Assembly: GCA_030015575.1 (NCBI GenBank)
Contig: JASDDO010000006.1
Location: forward strand, 321,642,361 to 321,706,360
Length of the DNA stretch: 64,000 nt
Source: Agapanthus africanus
Lineage: Eukaryota > Streptophyta > Magnoliopsida > Asparagales > Amaryllidaceae
Direction: 5' to 3'
This document shows, one piece after another, positions 1 through 11,355 of this stretch; within the stretch, counting starts at the first letter, position 1; the number at the start of each line of letters is the position of its first letter. The notes beneath the pieces are model-generated. The model searched no databases and had not been told where the DNA came from. It saw only the letters and a list, made by a program, of their open reading frames with translations. Made by a program: the position numbers and the translations under genes.

Positions 1-834
1 TTCGCATCCGTTTATATCATTTTAAGTCTAGATCATGAAAACTTATCTTGTGACATACTAGATTACATTATACTGCATCCATATCATTTAAAATATATAT
101 CATCGTAATATTTCTTATTATTATCTTTAATTAGTTTATAATCTGCATTTATAATGTTATACATTTGAAAATATTATAGTTTACACATGAAACGTCGTTG
201 AAAAATCGGATACGACAAATCTGAAATTTACTGTACACCTTACCTTATAAAATTCATTATAAATTATAGAAAAATCATTAGTATGCGTTCTTTAGTTCGT
301 TACGAAGCTAACTCAGAATACTATAGCTCTATGAAATATTTACTTGCAAAATAAATTGTTTAAATAAGTTAAAATGAAAATGAAAATGTCTCTAAACTGC
401 TGTCCAGGGAAATTCCAGCAGCAAACTTTCAACTTCGAATATTCATAGATTTTTGTAGGGACAACCTGAGATGCTTATACTTATAAAAATGAAAACTTTA
501 TTGAATTATCTTGTTCTTGCATGGTCCAGATCCTCTACCTTCGTCATACGTTATTAGGAGTACTGCCGCTGCTAGAGCGAGCAGTGAGGATCCTGTTGGT
601 ATCCAATCTTACTTTCCAGGTGTTTATTTGATCTTTTGCTTCCACATATTATATTATTTCTTGACTCATTTATTCTGGCTCATGGACATGTACTAGATAG
701 TTTAGTTTACTTTCATGTTTTTGATATCTCTACAGCCGTAATATGACTGTGGAGGGATTTTTCCTATCCACAGGTAGCATGGTTGGTTATGTCACGTGCC
801 CATCTTAGAGTACTCTGGGAAGCGGGGCGTGACA
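1..834 (+). repeat. Element A 5' LTR, partial and internally deleted
   Basis: Position 1 aligns with 5619 of the 3' LTR and the match runs to the shared LTR end ...GGGGCGTGACA at 834. Around 513-520 the alignment jumps from 3' LTR position 6139 to 7360, so about 1,221 bp are missing here. The junction lies in a short similar T-rich/TTTTG motif, as expected for microhomology-mediated deletion. Confidence 0.92.
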
Positions 835-843
835 TGGTTCTTT

Positions 844-856
844 TGGTATCAGAGCC
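844..856 (+). other. Primer binding site of element A (initiator Met tRNA)
   Basis: TGGTATCAGAGCC complements the 3' end of plant initiator methionine tRNA, the usual minus-strand primer of Tekay-type and copia elements. It begins 9 nt after the LTR end, an offset also seen in element G. Confidence 0.9.
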
Positions 857-1325
857 ATAGGATATAGGTTAATCAAGTTTGATTCTTTTTGTAGTTGGGT
901 ATTGAACCCAATACACGAATCAGAATACTCGTGATTAGGAACATGTCCTGCCACCTTGTTATCATGATTCTTGAATTATATCTTTCTCTTGATCCTTGTC
1001 TTGACGATATGCAAATGACTTTGCATCTCGACTGAAAATCTTGTGGTTCCCTATTGTTTCCCCCTGTCCTTTGATTCTGATACTAGGATTTGGGCGACTT
1101 GAGTGGAGTTATGTAATTGTACCCATGAACTGCAGTATGGTTACAATGCGGTACTCTATTTAAGTAACTTGGAGTCTTGGTATTGATTCAATTCCTTATT
1201 CCATGATCGTTATATTACCTTGTTACCCTCGGTTTCATTGCTTACCAGTTTTTGTTTCATCGCAAGTTTGAATTCTGTTTACCGAGCTTATCTTCTTCAG
1301 TGATTTGCTTCAGGTGAAATCGTTT
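857..1325 (+). other. Element A leader with gag deleted
   Basis: This stretch has no coding frame of note. It carries a 21-nt motif (882-902) that recurs just before the 3' LTR (4512-4532). Compared with element G, the sequence passes from the gag start region (around G 56555) almost directly to the protease start (around G 57630), so roughly 1.1 kb holding gag and its zinc knuckles has been lost. Confidence 0.75.
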
Positions 1326-2416
1326 CAGGTATCCTACTTGTTCGTGTCTACCCGCATTATAATTATTCAATTCTGGTGCATCCCTTTGTTTGTTTTTGTC
1401 TTGGGAATGGATTTTCGCTGCGCTTTCCACGCCCATATTGATTGTAAGGAAAAGAAAGTGATTCTCCAGATCCCCGGATATCCGGAGCTTGTTTTGCTGG
1501 AGCAAGCAGTTCTGTCAGGCCAGTCGAGTTTAGGGCTAGCCGACAAACAATGTTCTTTCGTCAATGGAAGTTGATAAGGAGGAAGAGCCGGCTATATTTC
1601 GAGAGTTCATGGACGTGTTCGAGGACATCTCGGGTTTACCGCAAAACGAGATATGGAGTTCGTGATTGATCTTGTTTCTGGTGCAGCGCCGATTTCAAGG
1701 CGTATTATCCGATGGCACCAGTAGAGTTGGATAGAGTAAAGAAGCAGGTTACCGAATTGCTTGAGAAGGGTTGGATTCGCAGCAGTAACTCACCTTGGGG
1801 AGCTCTAGTTCTTCTAGTAAAGAAGATGATGTCACAAGGAGGATGTGCATCGATTATCGAGAATTAAACCGGGTGACTATTAAGAACTAGTACCCGATCC
1901 CTCGCAATGGCGAATTGTTCGAGCAGCTTAGTGGCACGAGGGTATTCTCGAAGCTGGATTTGCGGTCTGGATATCATCAGGTCCGAGTTAAAATCAGAAG
2001 ATATTTGCAAGATTTCGTTCAGAACTCGGTATGGACATTACGAGTACTTAGTGATGCCCTTCGGAGTAACGAATGCACCGGCGATATTTATGGACTTGAT
2101 GAACCGAATCTTTTCACCGTTCTTGGACCAGTTTATAGTGGTGTTCATTGATGATATTCTGGTTTACTCAAGAAGTATTGAAGAGAATGCAGAACACTTG
2201 AAGATCGCACTGCGGACATTGAGACAAGAAAGATTGTATGCAAAGATAAGCCAGTGCGAGTTTTGGCTTGAAGAAGTGAAGTTTTGGGCATGTCGTGTTC
2301 GGAGATGGAATCACCGTTGATCCCGAAAGGATTTCAGCAGTTCGAGATTGGCAGATTCCGAAGAACGTTGCAGAGATCTGAAGTTTTCTTGGACTTGCCG
2401 GATATTACAGAAGGTT
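1326..2416 (+). pseudogene. Element A pol: protease remnant and reverse transcriptase, frameshifted
   Basis: The start matches the beginning of G's protease, but about 200 bp including the active-site region are missing; only the tail (LGMDF..FHAHIDC, about 1400-1500) remains. RT follows in broken frames: a stop at 1888-1890 (TAG where G has CAA), then an open stretch at 1907-2320 containing [15 protein letters not shown] and the catalytic [11 protein letters not shown] with both aspartates. The frame breaks again near 2284, where G reads on into FLGHVVS. By family it is the RNA-dependent DNA polymerase of a gypsy element, now inactive as a polyprotein. Confidence 0.85.
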
Positions 2417-2417
2417 C

Positions 2418-3134
2418 GTGGAGAATTTTGCTCGTTTGGCTGAGCCTTTGACCAAGCTTACGCGGAAGGAAGTACCGTTCGTATGGACGGATAAGTGTGA
2501 GTCAGCTTCTGAGGCGTTGAAGCAGAGATTGATAACCGCTCCTATTCTGACCGTGCCAGACAGTTTCGGAGGATTGGTGATTCACAGCGACGCATCTGGG
2601 AAAGGATTGGGATGTGTTTTGATGCAGCATGGGAAGGTTATAGCGTACGCATCAAGACAGTTGAAGACCCATGAGAAGAATTACCCAACTCATGACTTGG
2701 AGCTAGCAGCTGTGATTTTTGCTTTGAAGATTTGGAGACACTACTTATTGAGCGAAAGGGTCAAAGTGTTCACCAATCACAATAGCCTGAAGTATGTGTT
2801 CACACAAAAGGAGCTTAATATAAGGCAGCGTAGATGGTTGGAGCTGATGGCTGACTACGATCTTGATCTTGAATACCATCCGGGGAAAATTAGTGTTGTG
2901 CCGGATGCGCTTAGTCGGTTACCAGCAATTCAGATGTTGACTGCACCGAAGGAACTTATTGAAGACTTTCAGAGATTCGAGTTGGAGATCGTGCTACCGT
3001 ATTCTTCAGGACAGTTGATGTCGCTGCAAGTACATTCGTCTATGATCGAGAGTATTAAAGCAGCGCAGTCAAAAACCCAAGATTGCAAAGGTTTCAAGAA
3101 CAGGTTGAAGCTGGACTTCGAACGGACTTGTTAA
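2418..3134 (+). pseudogene. Element A pol: RT connection and RNase H
   Basis: This 238-residue open stretch starts at [17 protein letters not shown] and covers the gypsy RNase H fold: [15 protein letters not shown] (first catalytic Asp), the conserved [22 protein letters not shown] helix, then [17 protein letters not shown]. In G the same place reads FTDHKSLKY, so the catalytic Asp here is Asn (D to N). The tail PDALSRLPA leads towards integrase. The frame is lost near 3080, where the next segment resumes in another frame. The product would degrade the RNA strand of the RNA:DNA hybrid. Confidence 0.85.
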
Positions 3135-4282
3135 TTCATGAAGATGGTTCGTTGCGATATGCTAGCCGTTTGTGTGTGCCAAAAGGAGATATTCGCGAAG
3201 AAGTTATGAAGGAGGCGCACAGTTCCGCATGTTCCGTACAACTAGGAGGCACGAAGATGTACCGAGATATACGACAGCATTTCTGGTGGGAAAGCATGAA
3301 ACGGGAGATTGCCCGCTTTGTAGAAAAGTGCTTGGTATGTCAGCAAGTTAAGGCTGAATATCAAAGGGTTGCTGGTTTATTGCAACCACTTCCGATTCCT
3401 CGGTGTAAGTGGGAACATATAACCATGGATTTCGTGACAGCTTTACCGCGGAGTCCAAAGGGCAACAATGCAGTTTGGGTGATTGTTGATAGATTGACCA
3501 AGGTAGCTCATTTCATCCCTTTTCGAGTTGGTCAATCAACGGAAGTTTTGGCAGAACGGTACATACAGGAGATTGTAAGATTGCATGGAGTACCGATGAG
3601 CATCGTGTCCGACCGTGACACTCGTTTCTTATCACACTTCTGGAGGAGCTTACAGGAAAGTTTGGGGACTCGATTGAAGTTTAGCACGACTTATCATCCT
3701 CAGACAGATGGCCAGTTGGAGAGAACGATCCAAACTCTTGAAGACATGTTGAGAGCTTGCATGTTAGACTTCAAGGGATCATGGGAGGATCATCTACATT
3801 TGGTGGAGTTTTCTTACAATAACAGTTTCCAGGCGACTATTCAGATGGCTCCATTCGAAGCTTTATATGGTCGCAAGTGTCGTTCACCTGTTTGTTGGGA
3901 CTATGTTAGTGAACAAAGATTGTTGGGACCAGATTTGGTTGTGCAGACAGTTGAGAAAGTTAACACTATCCGGAATCATATGAAAGCAGCTCAAGATCGA
4001 CAAAAGAGTTATGCAGATACATCGAGAAGACCTCTAGAGTTCGCTGTTAGTGGTTTGTTATTCTTGAAGACATCACCGACTAGAGGGGTGATTCGTTTTG
4101 GAAGTAGAGGAAAGCTTAGTTTTCAGTTTGTTGGACCTTTTGAAATTTTGGAGGGTGTTGGAGAAGTAGCATGTCGTTGGCGTTACCACAATCCTTGGCG
4201 AATGTTCATAATGTATTTCACGTATCTCAACTCCGTAAATATGTTCGAGATGAACCATATGTGTTGGATCATTCAGAGCTGA
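3083..4282 (+). CDS. Element A integrase (open but frame-separated from the rest of pol)
   Basis: A 399-residue open frame overlapping the end of the RNase H segment. The zinc-binding HHCC module is intact (His46, His66, Cys83, Cys86). The core has Asp116 (MDFVTA), Asp177 (SDRDTRF) and Glu213 (QLERT); 35 residues separate the last two, the DD35E spacing of retroviral-type integrases. The C-terminal GPFEIL region is present, but a frameshift near 4170 sends the end into a nonsense tail and the chromodomain part lies in another frame. It would insert the cDNA into chromosomes. The start codon is only the first ATG of the frame; the natural product is cut from a polyprotein. Confidence 0.85.
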   Translation: MQRFQEQVEAGLRTDLLIHEDGSLRYASRLCVPKGDIREEVMKEAHSSACSVQLGGTKMYRDIRQHFWWESMKREIARFVEKCLVCQQVKAEYQRVAGLLQPLPIPRCKWEHITMDFVTALPRSPKGNNAVWVIVDRLTKVAHFIPFRVGQSTEVLAERYIQEIVRLHGVPMSIVSDRDTRFLSHFWRSLQESLGTRLKFSTTYHPQTDGQLERTIQTLEDMLRACMLDFKGSWEDHLHLVEFSYNNSFQATIQMAPFEALYGRKCRSPVCWDYVSEQRLLGPDLVVQTVEKVNTIRNHMKAAQDRQKSYADTSRRPLEFAVSGLLFLKTSPTRGVIRFGSRGKLSFQFVGPFEILEGVGEVACRWRYHNPWRMFIMYFTYLNSVNMFEMNHMCWIIQS

Positions 4283-4524
4283 CTGTCCGAGAAGATTTGA
4301 CTTTTGAGGAGCGACCGATGTCGATTGTGGATCGAAGGGAAAAGGTTCTTAAGAACAAGGTTATCCCTCTTGTACTTATTTCTTGGGGAAATCGCTCGCA
4401 TGGAGAATCAACCTGGGAACGAGAAGATGAAATCCGGCAGAAGTTTCCATATCTATTCTTTTCGTTTCTTGATTGTTTATCCTTTCTTGTTCTTGGAATT
4501 TCAAGGACGAAATTCTTTTTGTAG
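4171..4524 (+). pseudogene. Element A integrase C-terminus with chromodomain-like tail, frameshifted
   Basis: The frame encodes [17 protein letters not shown], a run rich in EERPM..DRREKVLKNKVIPLV, then SWGNRSHGESTWEREDEIR, and ends around 4460-4524. The HNVFHVSQL and TWE.EDE.R motifs mark the tail of Tekay-type chromoviruses, thought to guide integration to heterochromatin. It overlaps the previous frame, so one indel near 4170 separates them. Confidence 0.82.
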
Positions 4525-4534
4525 TTGGGTATAA
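4504..4534 (+). other. Unusual polypurine-tract position of element A
   Basis: The usual place for the plus-strand primer, just before the 3' LTR, reads GACGAAATTCTTTTTG then TAGTTGGGTATAA. There is no G-rich purine run of the kind seen in element B. Instead, 21 nt (4512-4532) repeat the leader motif at 882-902. Confidence 0.6.
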
Positions 4535-7500
4535 TGTAACAACCGAGTTCATTTATACCAATTTCAGTTCCCGTATTTATTTATCCATGGTATTTTCTTG
4601 ATTTAGCGTGTTTAGGTGCGAATGGTATTTTACATTTTACTTTGCATTCGACCCGACCCGCTTGCTTGAACTTGTTGATCCATATTTATAGATTACCTTA
4701 ACTTGTTATGTAGACTGTGCATTTTCATGTTTAGTGTATATTGGCATTTTATCTGGCATCGCACATTTTACTATATAACAATTTAGGTCACGGAAAATAA
4801 ATTAAAATTGCATTACATACCCTGCATGATACCCCTAACCCTGTGGTAGCTTCCGCGCAACTTGTTCTCGTCCCGTTCAGTGAAACGGACGTGCTTGGAT
4901 GGCTACGCGCACGTGCGGTCATCCGTTCTTAGGGGTATGCATTTTCGTTACCTGAGCATTCATTTTGAATTTTGAAAGTCGCACATATTTTTCGTATTTT
5001 AAATCTGAATTTTAGACCCGACCCGGGCGCGTTTTAAAATATATTGTATCCCACTAAAATTCAATTTATTTAATTTTAAAATTTAGTTTAAATATTTTCA
5101 TACGATTTCTTTAACAAACTGAAACCTCTTATCTAAAATTTTAAATCTAAAAATCTTTTAAAATTTTAAATCTAATTTCCTAACAAACTAACATCCCCTT
5201 TCTCTCTCTCTCTCCTCTGCATATATATATTTATATATATTTTATTTATTCAATTTTTCTTTCTTTATTTAATACACAACCTCTTTTTCTTACTTCTTTC
5301 TTTTTCTTGATCTTGTTTCTTGATTCCGGTTATCGCCGCCGGAGCCGTACTCGTCTCTGAAGATACGAGTGATTCAGTGAACATACCTGACTTGCGTGAT
5401 CACCCTCGTGCGTTGTTTGGAACCGTTCCGTATACCGTGCGCGCGTCGCGACATTTCGCCGACGAAGGACGTTCCGTACACATCCGTTCTTATTCCGTTT
5501 AGGCAAGTTAATCTTGCTACATGCTATATAATTCATTTTATACCTATTTAAATAAATACCATACCTATAGTTTAAATCCAGTACCCCATGTTTAATTTTA
5601 TAACGTTTCGATGTTCCGTTTGCATCCGTTTATATCATTTGAAGTCTAGATCATGAAAACTTATTTTGTGACATACTAGATTGCATTATACTGCATCCAT
5701 ATCATTTAAAATATATATCGTCGTAATATTTCTTATTATTATCTTTAATTAGTTTATAATCTGCATTTTATAATGTTATACATTTGAAAATATTATAGTT
5801 TACACATGAAACGTCGTTGAAAAAGCGGATACGACAAATCTGAAATTTACTGTACACCTTACCTTATAAAATTCATTATAAATCATAGAAAAATCATTAG
5901 TATACGTTCTTTAGTTCGTTAGGAAGATAACTCAGAATACTATAACCCTATAAAATATTTACTTGCAAAATAAATTGTTTAAATAACGTAAAATGCAAAT
6001 GAAAATGTCTCTAAACTGCTGTCCAGGGAAATTCCAGCAGCAAATTTTCAACTTTGAATATTCATAGATTTTTGTAAGGACAACCTGAGATGCTTATACT
6101 TATAAAAATGAAAACCTTATTGAATTATCTTGTTTTTGTATAAGAAACGTCTCTTTTAGAGAACGTTTGTTATTTTTAAGCTATTTTACAAATCAGGGTG
6201 ACGCTGAATTTCTGAACGGAACTTTCTTGTGCATGGTTAATCAATACCACTTTTATAGTTATTAATCGGTTTGAATATGTTATCCATGTTAATATTATTA
6301 TATCAATATCTATTTAATAAATAATAGTGCTTGTGTTTTAATATTCAGCAAATCTTATCGATTTATAGTTTTATAGTATCCGTCTGTATCCGTATGGTTT
6401 ATTACATATCTAGTTGCACGCCGAGACCATATTATTTCATTTTACTGTTACATTAGTATCCCATACTTGATCTTGTGCATCCTACATAGTCATGATATAA
6501 TCCCTGATAAATAATTGTGCATCCATGCTTTACCGTGCATCCGTACTTGCTACAGTTTTAGTATGAGCATCCGTTTGACACATGTGCACTACCTGTTATG
6601 ACCTGATATACCACTGCTTGACTTGATACCTGATACACCACTACTTGACATGACTTGATATATGTATACACTATCTAACTTGACCTGATGTACCATAGCT
6701 TGACCTGTTACCTGATCTTGTTACTAACGCCAGCAATCTTGACCTGTGGTCCCTAAGGACATTTCCTGTTGTCTATTCAGACAAACCTGTACTTGCTTGA
6801 TCCTGTGTTGGCATTAGCTCTATATTTATCAATACCTGACTTGAACACATAACTTGGGGGTATGGGGAAATCAATGATGAAACCTGACTTGTAACTCGAC
6901 AGTTCGATACCTTTACTGATCAGTCTTACGGGCTAGGCCAGCCCCAGGGTGATGCTGCTGACATCACTCGTCATTACCTACTATCCTTTACTGCCTTGCG
7001 GCACGTCTCAGATTCAGCCCGAGAGTCATAGACCTTGATCCCGAGCACGCACGGGATACTATCCACCTTTTACTGCCTTACGGCACGTCTCGGATTCAGC
7101 CCGAGAGTCTTAGACCGTGGTCCCGGGCATGCACGGGATGCTATTGAGTTACATCGATGATTCATCAAATTGATTTCAAAAACTTGAGAGTAGTTAACCC
7201 AATAGACCGGTTTAGATTACTCACTGCACACTACCTTTCACTGCCCTGATTTATATTGCTGTTACACCTGCTTTACCGTTTATGATCATACTTGCATGTC
7301 TTGCTACCCTGTTTATATATTATTTCTTGATGTTATGACGCGCTGACCTCTAGGTTTTGCATGGCCCAGATCCTCTACCTTTGTCGTAGACTGATTAGGA
7401 GTACTGCCGCTGCTAGATCGAGCAGTGAGGATCCTGTTGGTATCCAGTCTTACTTTCCAGGTGTTTATTTGATCTTTTGCTACCACATATTATATTATTT

Positions 7501-7675
7501 CTTGACTCATTTATTCTGGCGCATGGACATGTACTAGATAGTTTAGTTTACTTTCCTGCTATTGATATCTCTATAGCCGTAATGTGACTGTGGAGGGATT
7601 TTTCCTATCCACAGGTAGCATAGTTGGCTATGTAACGTGCCCATCTTAGAGTACTCTGGGAAGCGGGGCGTGACA
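4535..7675 (+). repeat. Element A 3' LTR (3,141 bp)
   Basis: It runs from TGTAACAACC to GGGGCGTGACA, TG...CA ended. An AT-rich 5' part with a CT/TA microsatellite (about 5204-5255) is followed by a GC-richer stretch (5330-5500) like the one in G's LTRs. The 3' part shares blocks with G's LTR, for example GTCTCGGATTCAGCCCGAGAG. This copy keeps the 1.2 kb missing from the 5' LTR. No gene is seen in it. Confidence 0.93.
6981..7141 (+). repeat. Tandem duplication of about 78 bp inside element A LTR
   Basis: Two adjacent copies begin CTATCCTTTACTGCC and CTATCCACCTTTTACTGCC, and both run through GGCACGTCTC, the CCCGAGAGTC core and a CACGGGAT end. Each G LTR carries one copy, so the duplication is specific to A's lineage. 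Confidence 0.75.
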
Positions 7676-8505
7676 TTCATGATGTATTCTGTTTCACTGG
7701 TAATGCATTCATACATCATATATATGATATGTTTCTATCTGAGGTACTGACACGAGCATGTAGTATTACACTTATACATAGATGGACCACGATATTTATT
7801 TGAGGATATTGCTTGAAGTGACCTAGGATAGCGTCATGCATGCGATTTCTGCTCGTAGATGTTTTCTACTCACGAGTAGGCAACTCACCCCCGTTGTGCC
7901 ACAGTTTCCTGCAGGTTTTGCCGTACAGGTTTCGTTGCGGCATCGCTGGCACACTGTTCCCTTCGGTAATTGCTTTGGTAGGTGGCTTCTTTTGTATCAG
8001 GACCACCATTGTATATTTTTTATTTCAGTTGTATCTAGTAAAACTCCATCAACCAGACATGTATTTATTTCGACCTTAGAGTCGCGCGTTGTATTATGAT
8101 GGATTTCATGTGTTTTAGAGTTTTCCTTTCAGTTTTGATCCTCGCTCTTCGGCATTGTATATTATATTGCTTGCGTGGTTGTGACTGTCGATTGACGAAG
8201 AGCTAGCTCCTGCTTGGGGATGCCTTTTTTCATTGTTGCGTATATTTATCATGTTGTACCCCGTTCGGGGCCAGTATTTACAAAGGAAACTCTGCCGAAA
8301 TTTTCCAGAAAAAACTTGTGATTTTAAAAAAATACATTTTCGGCTTATGTTGCTAAACTACTTGATTTAAATTGTTTTTCCTTCACTCTACTGCTTTACT
8401 TGGTTTTGATTTCTGGGTTTTTGCTTACTTAGATTACGTACGCCTCGAGACGTTCGTAATGTAAGTGCTGGTCATATTCCGTACTTTTCGGTTCGTGTCT
8501 GCAAC
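7676..8505 (+). repeat. 3' part of an old LTR (B-like family) hosting element A
   Basis: Blocks match the 3' half of element B's LTR: CTACTCACGAGTAGGCAACTCACCCCCG with CGGCATCGCTGGCACAC downstream (7870-8000), and GTAATGTAAGTGCTGGTC near the end. The order and strand match B. The left part must lie upstream of A, outside the window. No coding frame is convincing. The exact right end is uncertain because inverted LTR sequence begins at about 8506. Confidence 0.7.
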
Positions 8506-8879
8506 CCACCTACGAGCAAAGCCGCAAGTCCAAGTAAAAGAAGCAAAAGAAGTAGCACGCCGCTGCTACTATACTGACGGGTCAGACCTGCAAGATAATA
8601 CTATGGTACAGCGGGGGTGAGTTGCCAACTCGTGAGTAGTAAGTAATATCTAATGAGACTATCGTAAGCATGCACGCAATGCATCACAGCCTATATATAT
8701 CAATACAATGCGATGCACTAGCATGAATGCAACATGAATGCATAATCAAATACGAAACCTGAACATGTCTGGTATGAGAAAATCATTATTCTTATCTTAG
8801 AGAAAAAAACCCTCTGTGCAATAAACCAAAGTATCATCAATGAAATCAACAGAAAATCCGTGTCAAGTATCGACACAAT

Positions 8880-8960
8880 TAATGTATATCTCAATGTCTC
8901 AATATCTCGATATCACAATGTCTCAATATCTCGATATCTCAATATCTCAATATCTCGGGC
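8880..8960. repeat. Short tandem repeat of TCTCAATATCTCGATA type
   Basis: About five imperfect 8-24 bp units of TCTCAATA/TCTCGATA follow one another inside the inverted LTR. Confidence 0.75.
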
Positions 8961-9674
8961 TCCGACAGTCCAGATCGGCCCAGCTCATTATCCTCCGGAT
9001 ATCCGCCGCGCCAGACATCACCGGTAGGTAGTCTGGCCCTACCAGGCTCATCGTTATCCCCATAAAAATGCTCTCGTCCTGTGATACCATACCGGGTCCA
9101 CCATGTACCCGAGACGGTATATTCTACTCCTCGAATCGGGTCTCGAAAACCAACAGAAATCAGGAAAAACTCATAGTGGAAGACACATACATCGTATCAT
9201 GAGAAACTCGCTAATTTCTATTTTTAAAATGATAATAGGTTTATAAAATTCTTGCGGTTTTCCGCAAAATCCAGAAATCTCATAAGTACTGAAATTCTCA
9301 AGAAGAATCACAATATGTAAATATGTCGATGATGATGGAATTCTATGATACGATAGTATATACCATGCGAAGTACGGCCAAAAGCTGTGCATGAATCATG
9401 ATGCAATGAGGTATGTATATATGACTAACAATTCTACGTATCCATCTTAATGAAATGAATATACAACTACCAGTTTACATATCATATATGATGCAAATGT
9501 TTTAGATACTGATTTAAGAAAATTCTATAGTGTTCGAGGCCTAGCAATTACCAATGGCGTGTGTGTTCGCATGAATAGTGCACGTGCGGTATGAACCAAT
9601 GGTAATGGCGCAAGTGTCCTAGGTAGTGACATCATATGTAAAAAGATGCAATGCATAATATGAATGGTTTGAAG

Positions 9675-9854
9675 CTACGCATATAGATGTAAGAACTACT
9701 AATAATCCTAACTATCGTGCTACGCAAAAAGATGCAAGAACTACTAATAATCCTAACCATCAGGCTACACATAAAAATGCAAGAACTACTAATAATCCTA
9801 ACCATCGGGCTACGCATAAAAATGCAAGAACTACTAGTAATCCTAACTATCGGG
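9675..9854. repeat. Four tandem copies of a 45-bp unit
   Basis: Units start with CTACGC/CTACAC at 9675, 9720, 9765 and 9810 and carry ATGCAAGAACTACTAATAAT. The period is exactly 45 bp (15 codons), so the array stays open on both strands; this is a minisatellite in the LTR, not evidence for a protein. Confidence 0.85.
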
Positions 9855-11355
9855 CGTCTTGCGTCATCCAGACGATCTCCCCATAGATGTGTACAACTAC
9901 TAACCAGGACGCCTTGGCTAATCTGATCCGATATCATCCTTGCCTTTCCGCGCCACGTCCGACACCTATGCACCCGATCCTAGAATCACCCATAAGTAAA
10001 TAAGAGAATAGATATATAAATAGTCATGGATATAAACGATACAAGTCAACCAACGCGCACTACTAAACGCGGACGCACTTGGTGCATAAAACGCGCTCGC
10101 GACAACGCCACAAACCATAATTAGGAGTCGCTATGCATAGCAATCTCCAAACCTAGAACCCAATCGTACCAATCATGCATTCGCAACACACCAAATATTT
10201 TAGGAAATATGTAGTAATCATCAAAACCTCAAACTTAATTAAAATCTATTTATTCCGAAAACCTAGTAAGCAATAATTTACCATTTTAGTTCAAATTTAG
10301 ATGTTTTAGCAAATCCAGTGGCCACAATGTTCACTTAATAACTTAATTAAGCCACACAAACCTTTACTAAATTTTAACCTCACCTATTCACACACTAATC
10401 ATGGAATTAGTTTGCAAAAATATTTAATTGGGACAAATTAAAAGTAACAATTAGCAAGTTAACAACTAGTTTAGATTTTGCAAGTCTTAAGATGTTAAAT
10501 TACGCATTGCAATCATAATCAAGTGATAAAAACCCTAACTTGAACCCAAATCCTTCTCTTGAATTTTCAAACTTGCAATTAGAACCATATAAATACCTAA
10601 TTAAATTAGATTAAAATAATTAAACAACAAATTAACCATAGGGTTAATATTTATATCTCACAATTTTGAGATCTAACTTGCAAACTTAGCCTCCAAAAAT
10701 GCTCTCTTACTTCAAGATCCAAGCTAGTTTAGGGCAAGGAAATAATGGGTGAAGATTTAACTATGAATTAGTGGGAATTTGTGTGAATTTTTGATGCATT
10801 TCTTAAAGATTTTTGAAGTGAAATGAGGTGGGGGGAAATGGGGATGGGGCAGCCATTGTTTCAGCCAAAAAAATAAGGGGGGGAGAGAGAGTGTGACGGG
10901 GGGGAGGGGTATGTGTGTGTGTAGACACATCCCCCCATCATATCATATATTAACTCATTTTCATAATTATTTTATTTTCTACTTAATTTTTTTTCCTAGA
11001 ATTATCTAGAACTATGGAGAAAATTTAAGAAAAAGAGAACATGTTACAAACTAGGTTTTAAGTTGTCATGGTTCACTAAAGTATACTTAACCCATTCTAA
11101 TTTGTAATTTACACTAATTAAATGTATTTGTGAAAGCTTATAATAATATTTAAAATAATTAATTAAGGAAAAATATTTAAGTAAACTAGCAATTTATAAG
11201 TGACTAAATAAACACAAAATACTAACAATTACATAGCTAAAATAGGTATGTTTAAGTCTATGTTGAAAAATAATTATAATTATGTTTTTCGGAAAACACG
11301 AGTTATATTACCGATTATCGGACAATTAACCTAAACGATTTTTAGAACGTTACAC

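Larger units (their letters stand above)
1..7675 (+). mobile_element. Element A: Ty3/gypsy (Tekay/Del-like) retrotransposon, 5' end outside the window
   Basis: The parts in order are a partial 5' LTR (1-834), a Met-tRNA primer site, a gag-less leader, pol in the gypsy order protease, RT, RNase H, integrase, chromodomain-like tail, and a full 3' LTR (4535-7675). The integrase-chromodomain tail and the LTR of more than 3 kb fit the Tekay/Del chromovirus lineage. Over the first 215 bases the two LTRs differ at about six positions by eye, which makes A the youngest element here. It is not autonomous: gag is deleted and pol is frameshifted. The TSD cannot be checked because the left end is outside the window; the right flank starts TTCAT. 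Confidence 0.93.
8506..11355 (-). repeat. Inverted B-like LTR, truncated at its 3' end
   Basis: Read on the minus strand it starts TGTAACGTTCTAAAAATCG at 11355 and runs down to the CTACTCACGAGTTGGCAACTC block (about 8610-8640), stopping just after GTAGGTGGG at 8508, where B's LTR would go on for several hundred bases. The sequence is AT-rich, with poly-A/T tracts, a 45-bp tandem repeat and a short TCTCAATA repeat. Small open frames are repeat- or AT-driven; I call no gene. Confidence 0.65.

Noticed and set aside
844..856. Fragment of a tRNA gene at TGGTATCAGAGCC (also 16377, 41539)
   Set aside because: Only the 12-13 bases complementary to the tRNA 3' end are present, next to LTR ends; these are primer sites.
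5320..5502. 60-codon frame in A's LTR as a small gene
   Set aside because: It sits in the GC-rich LTR block, is short, and lacks a counterpart at the same frame in G's LTRs.
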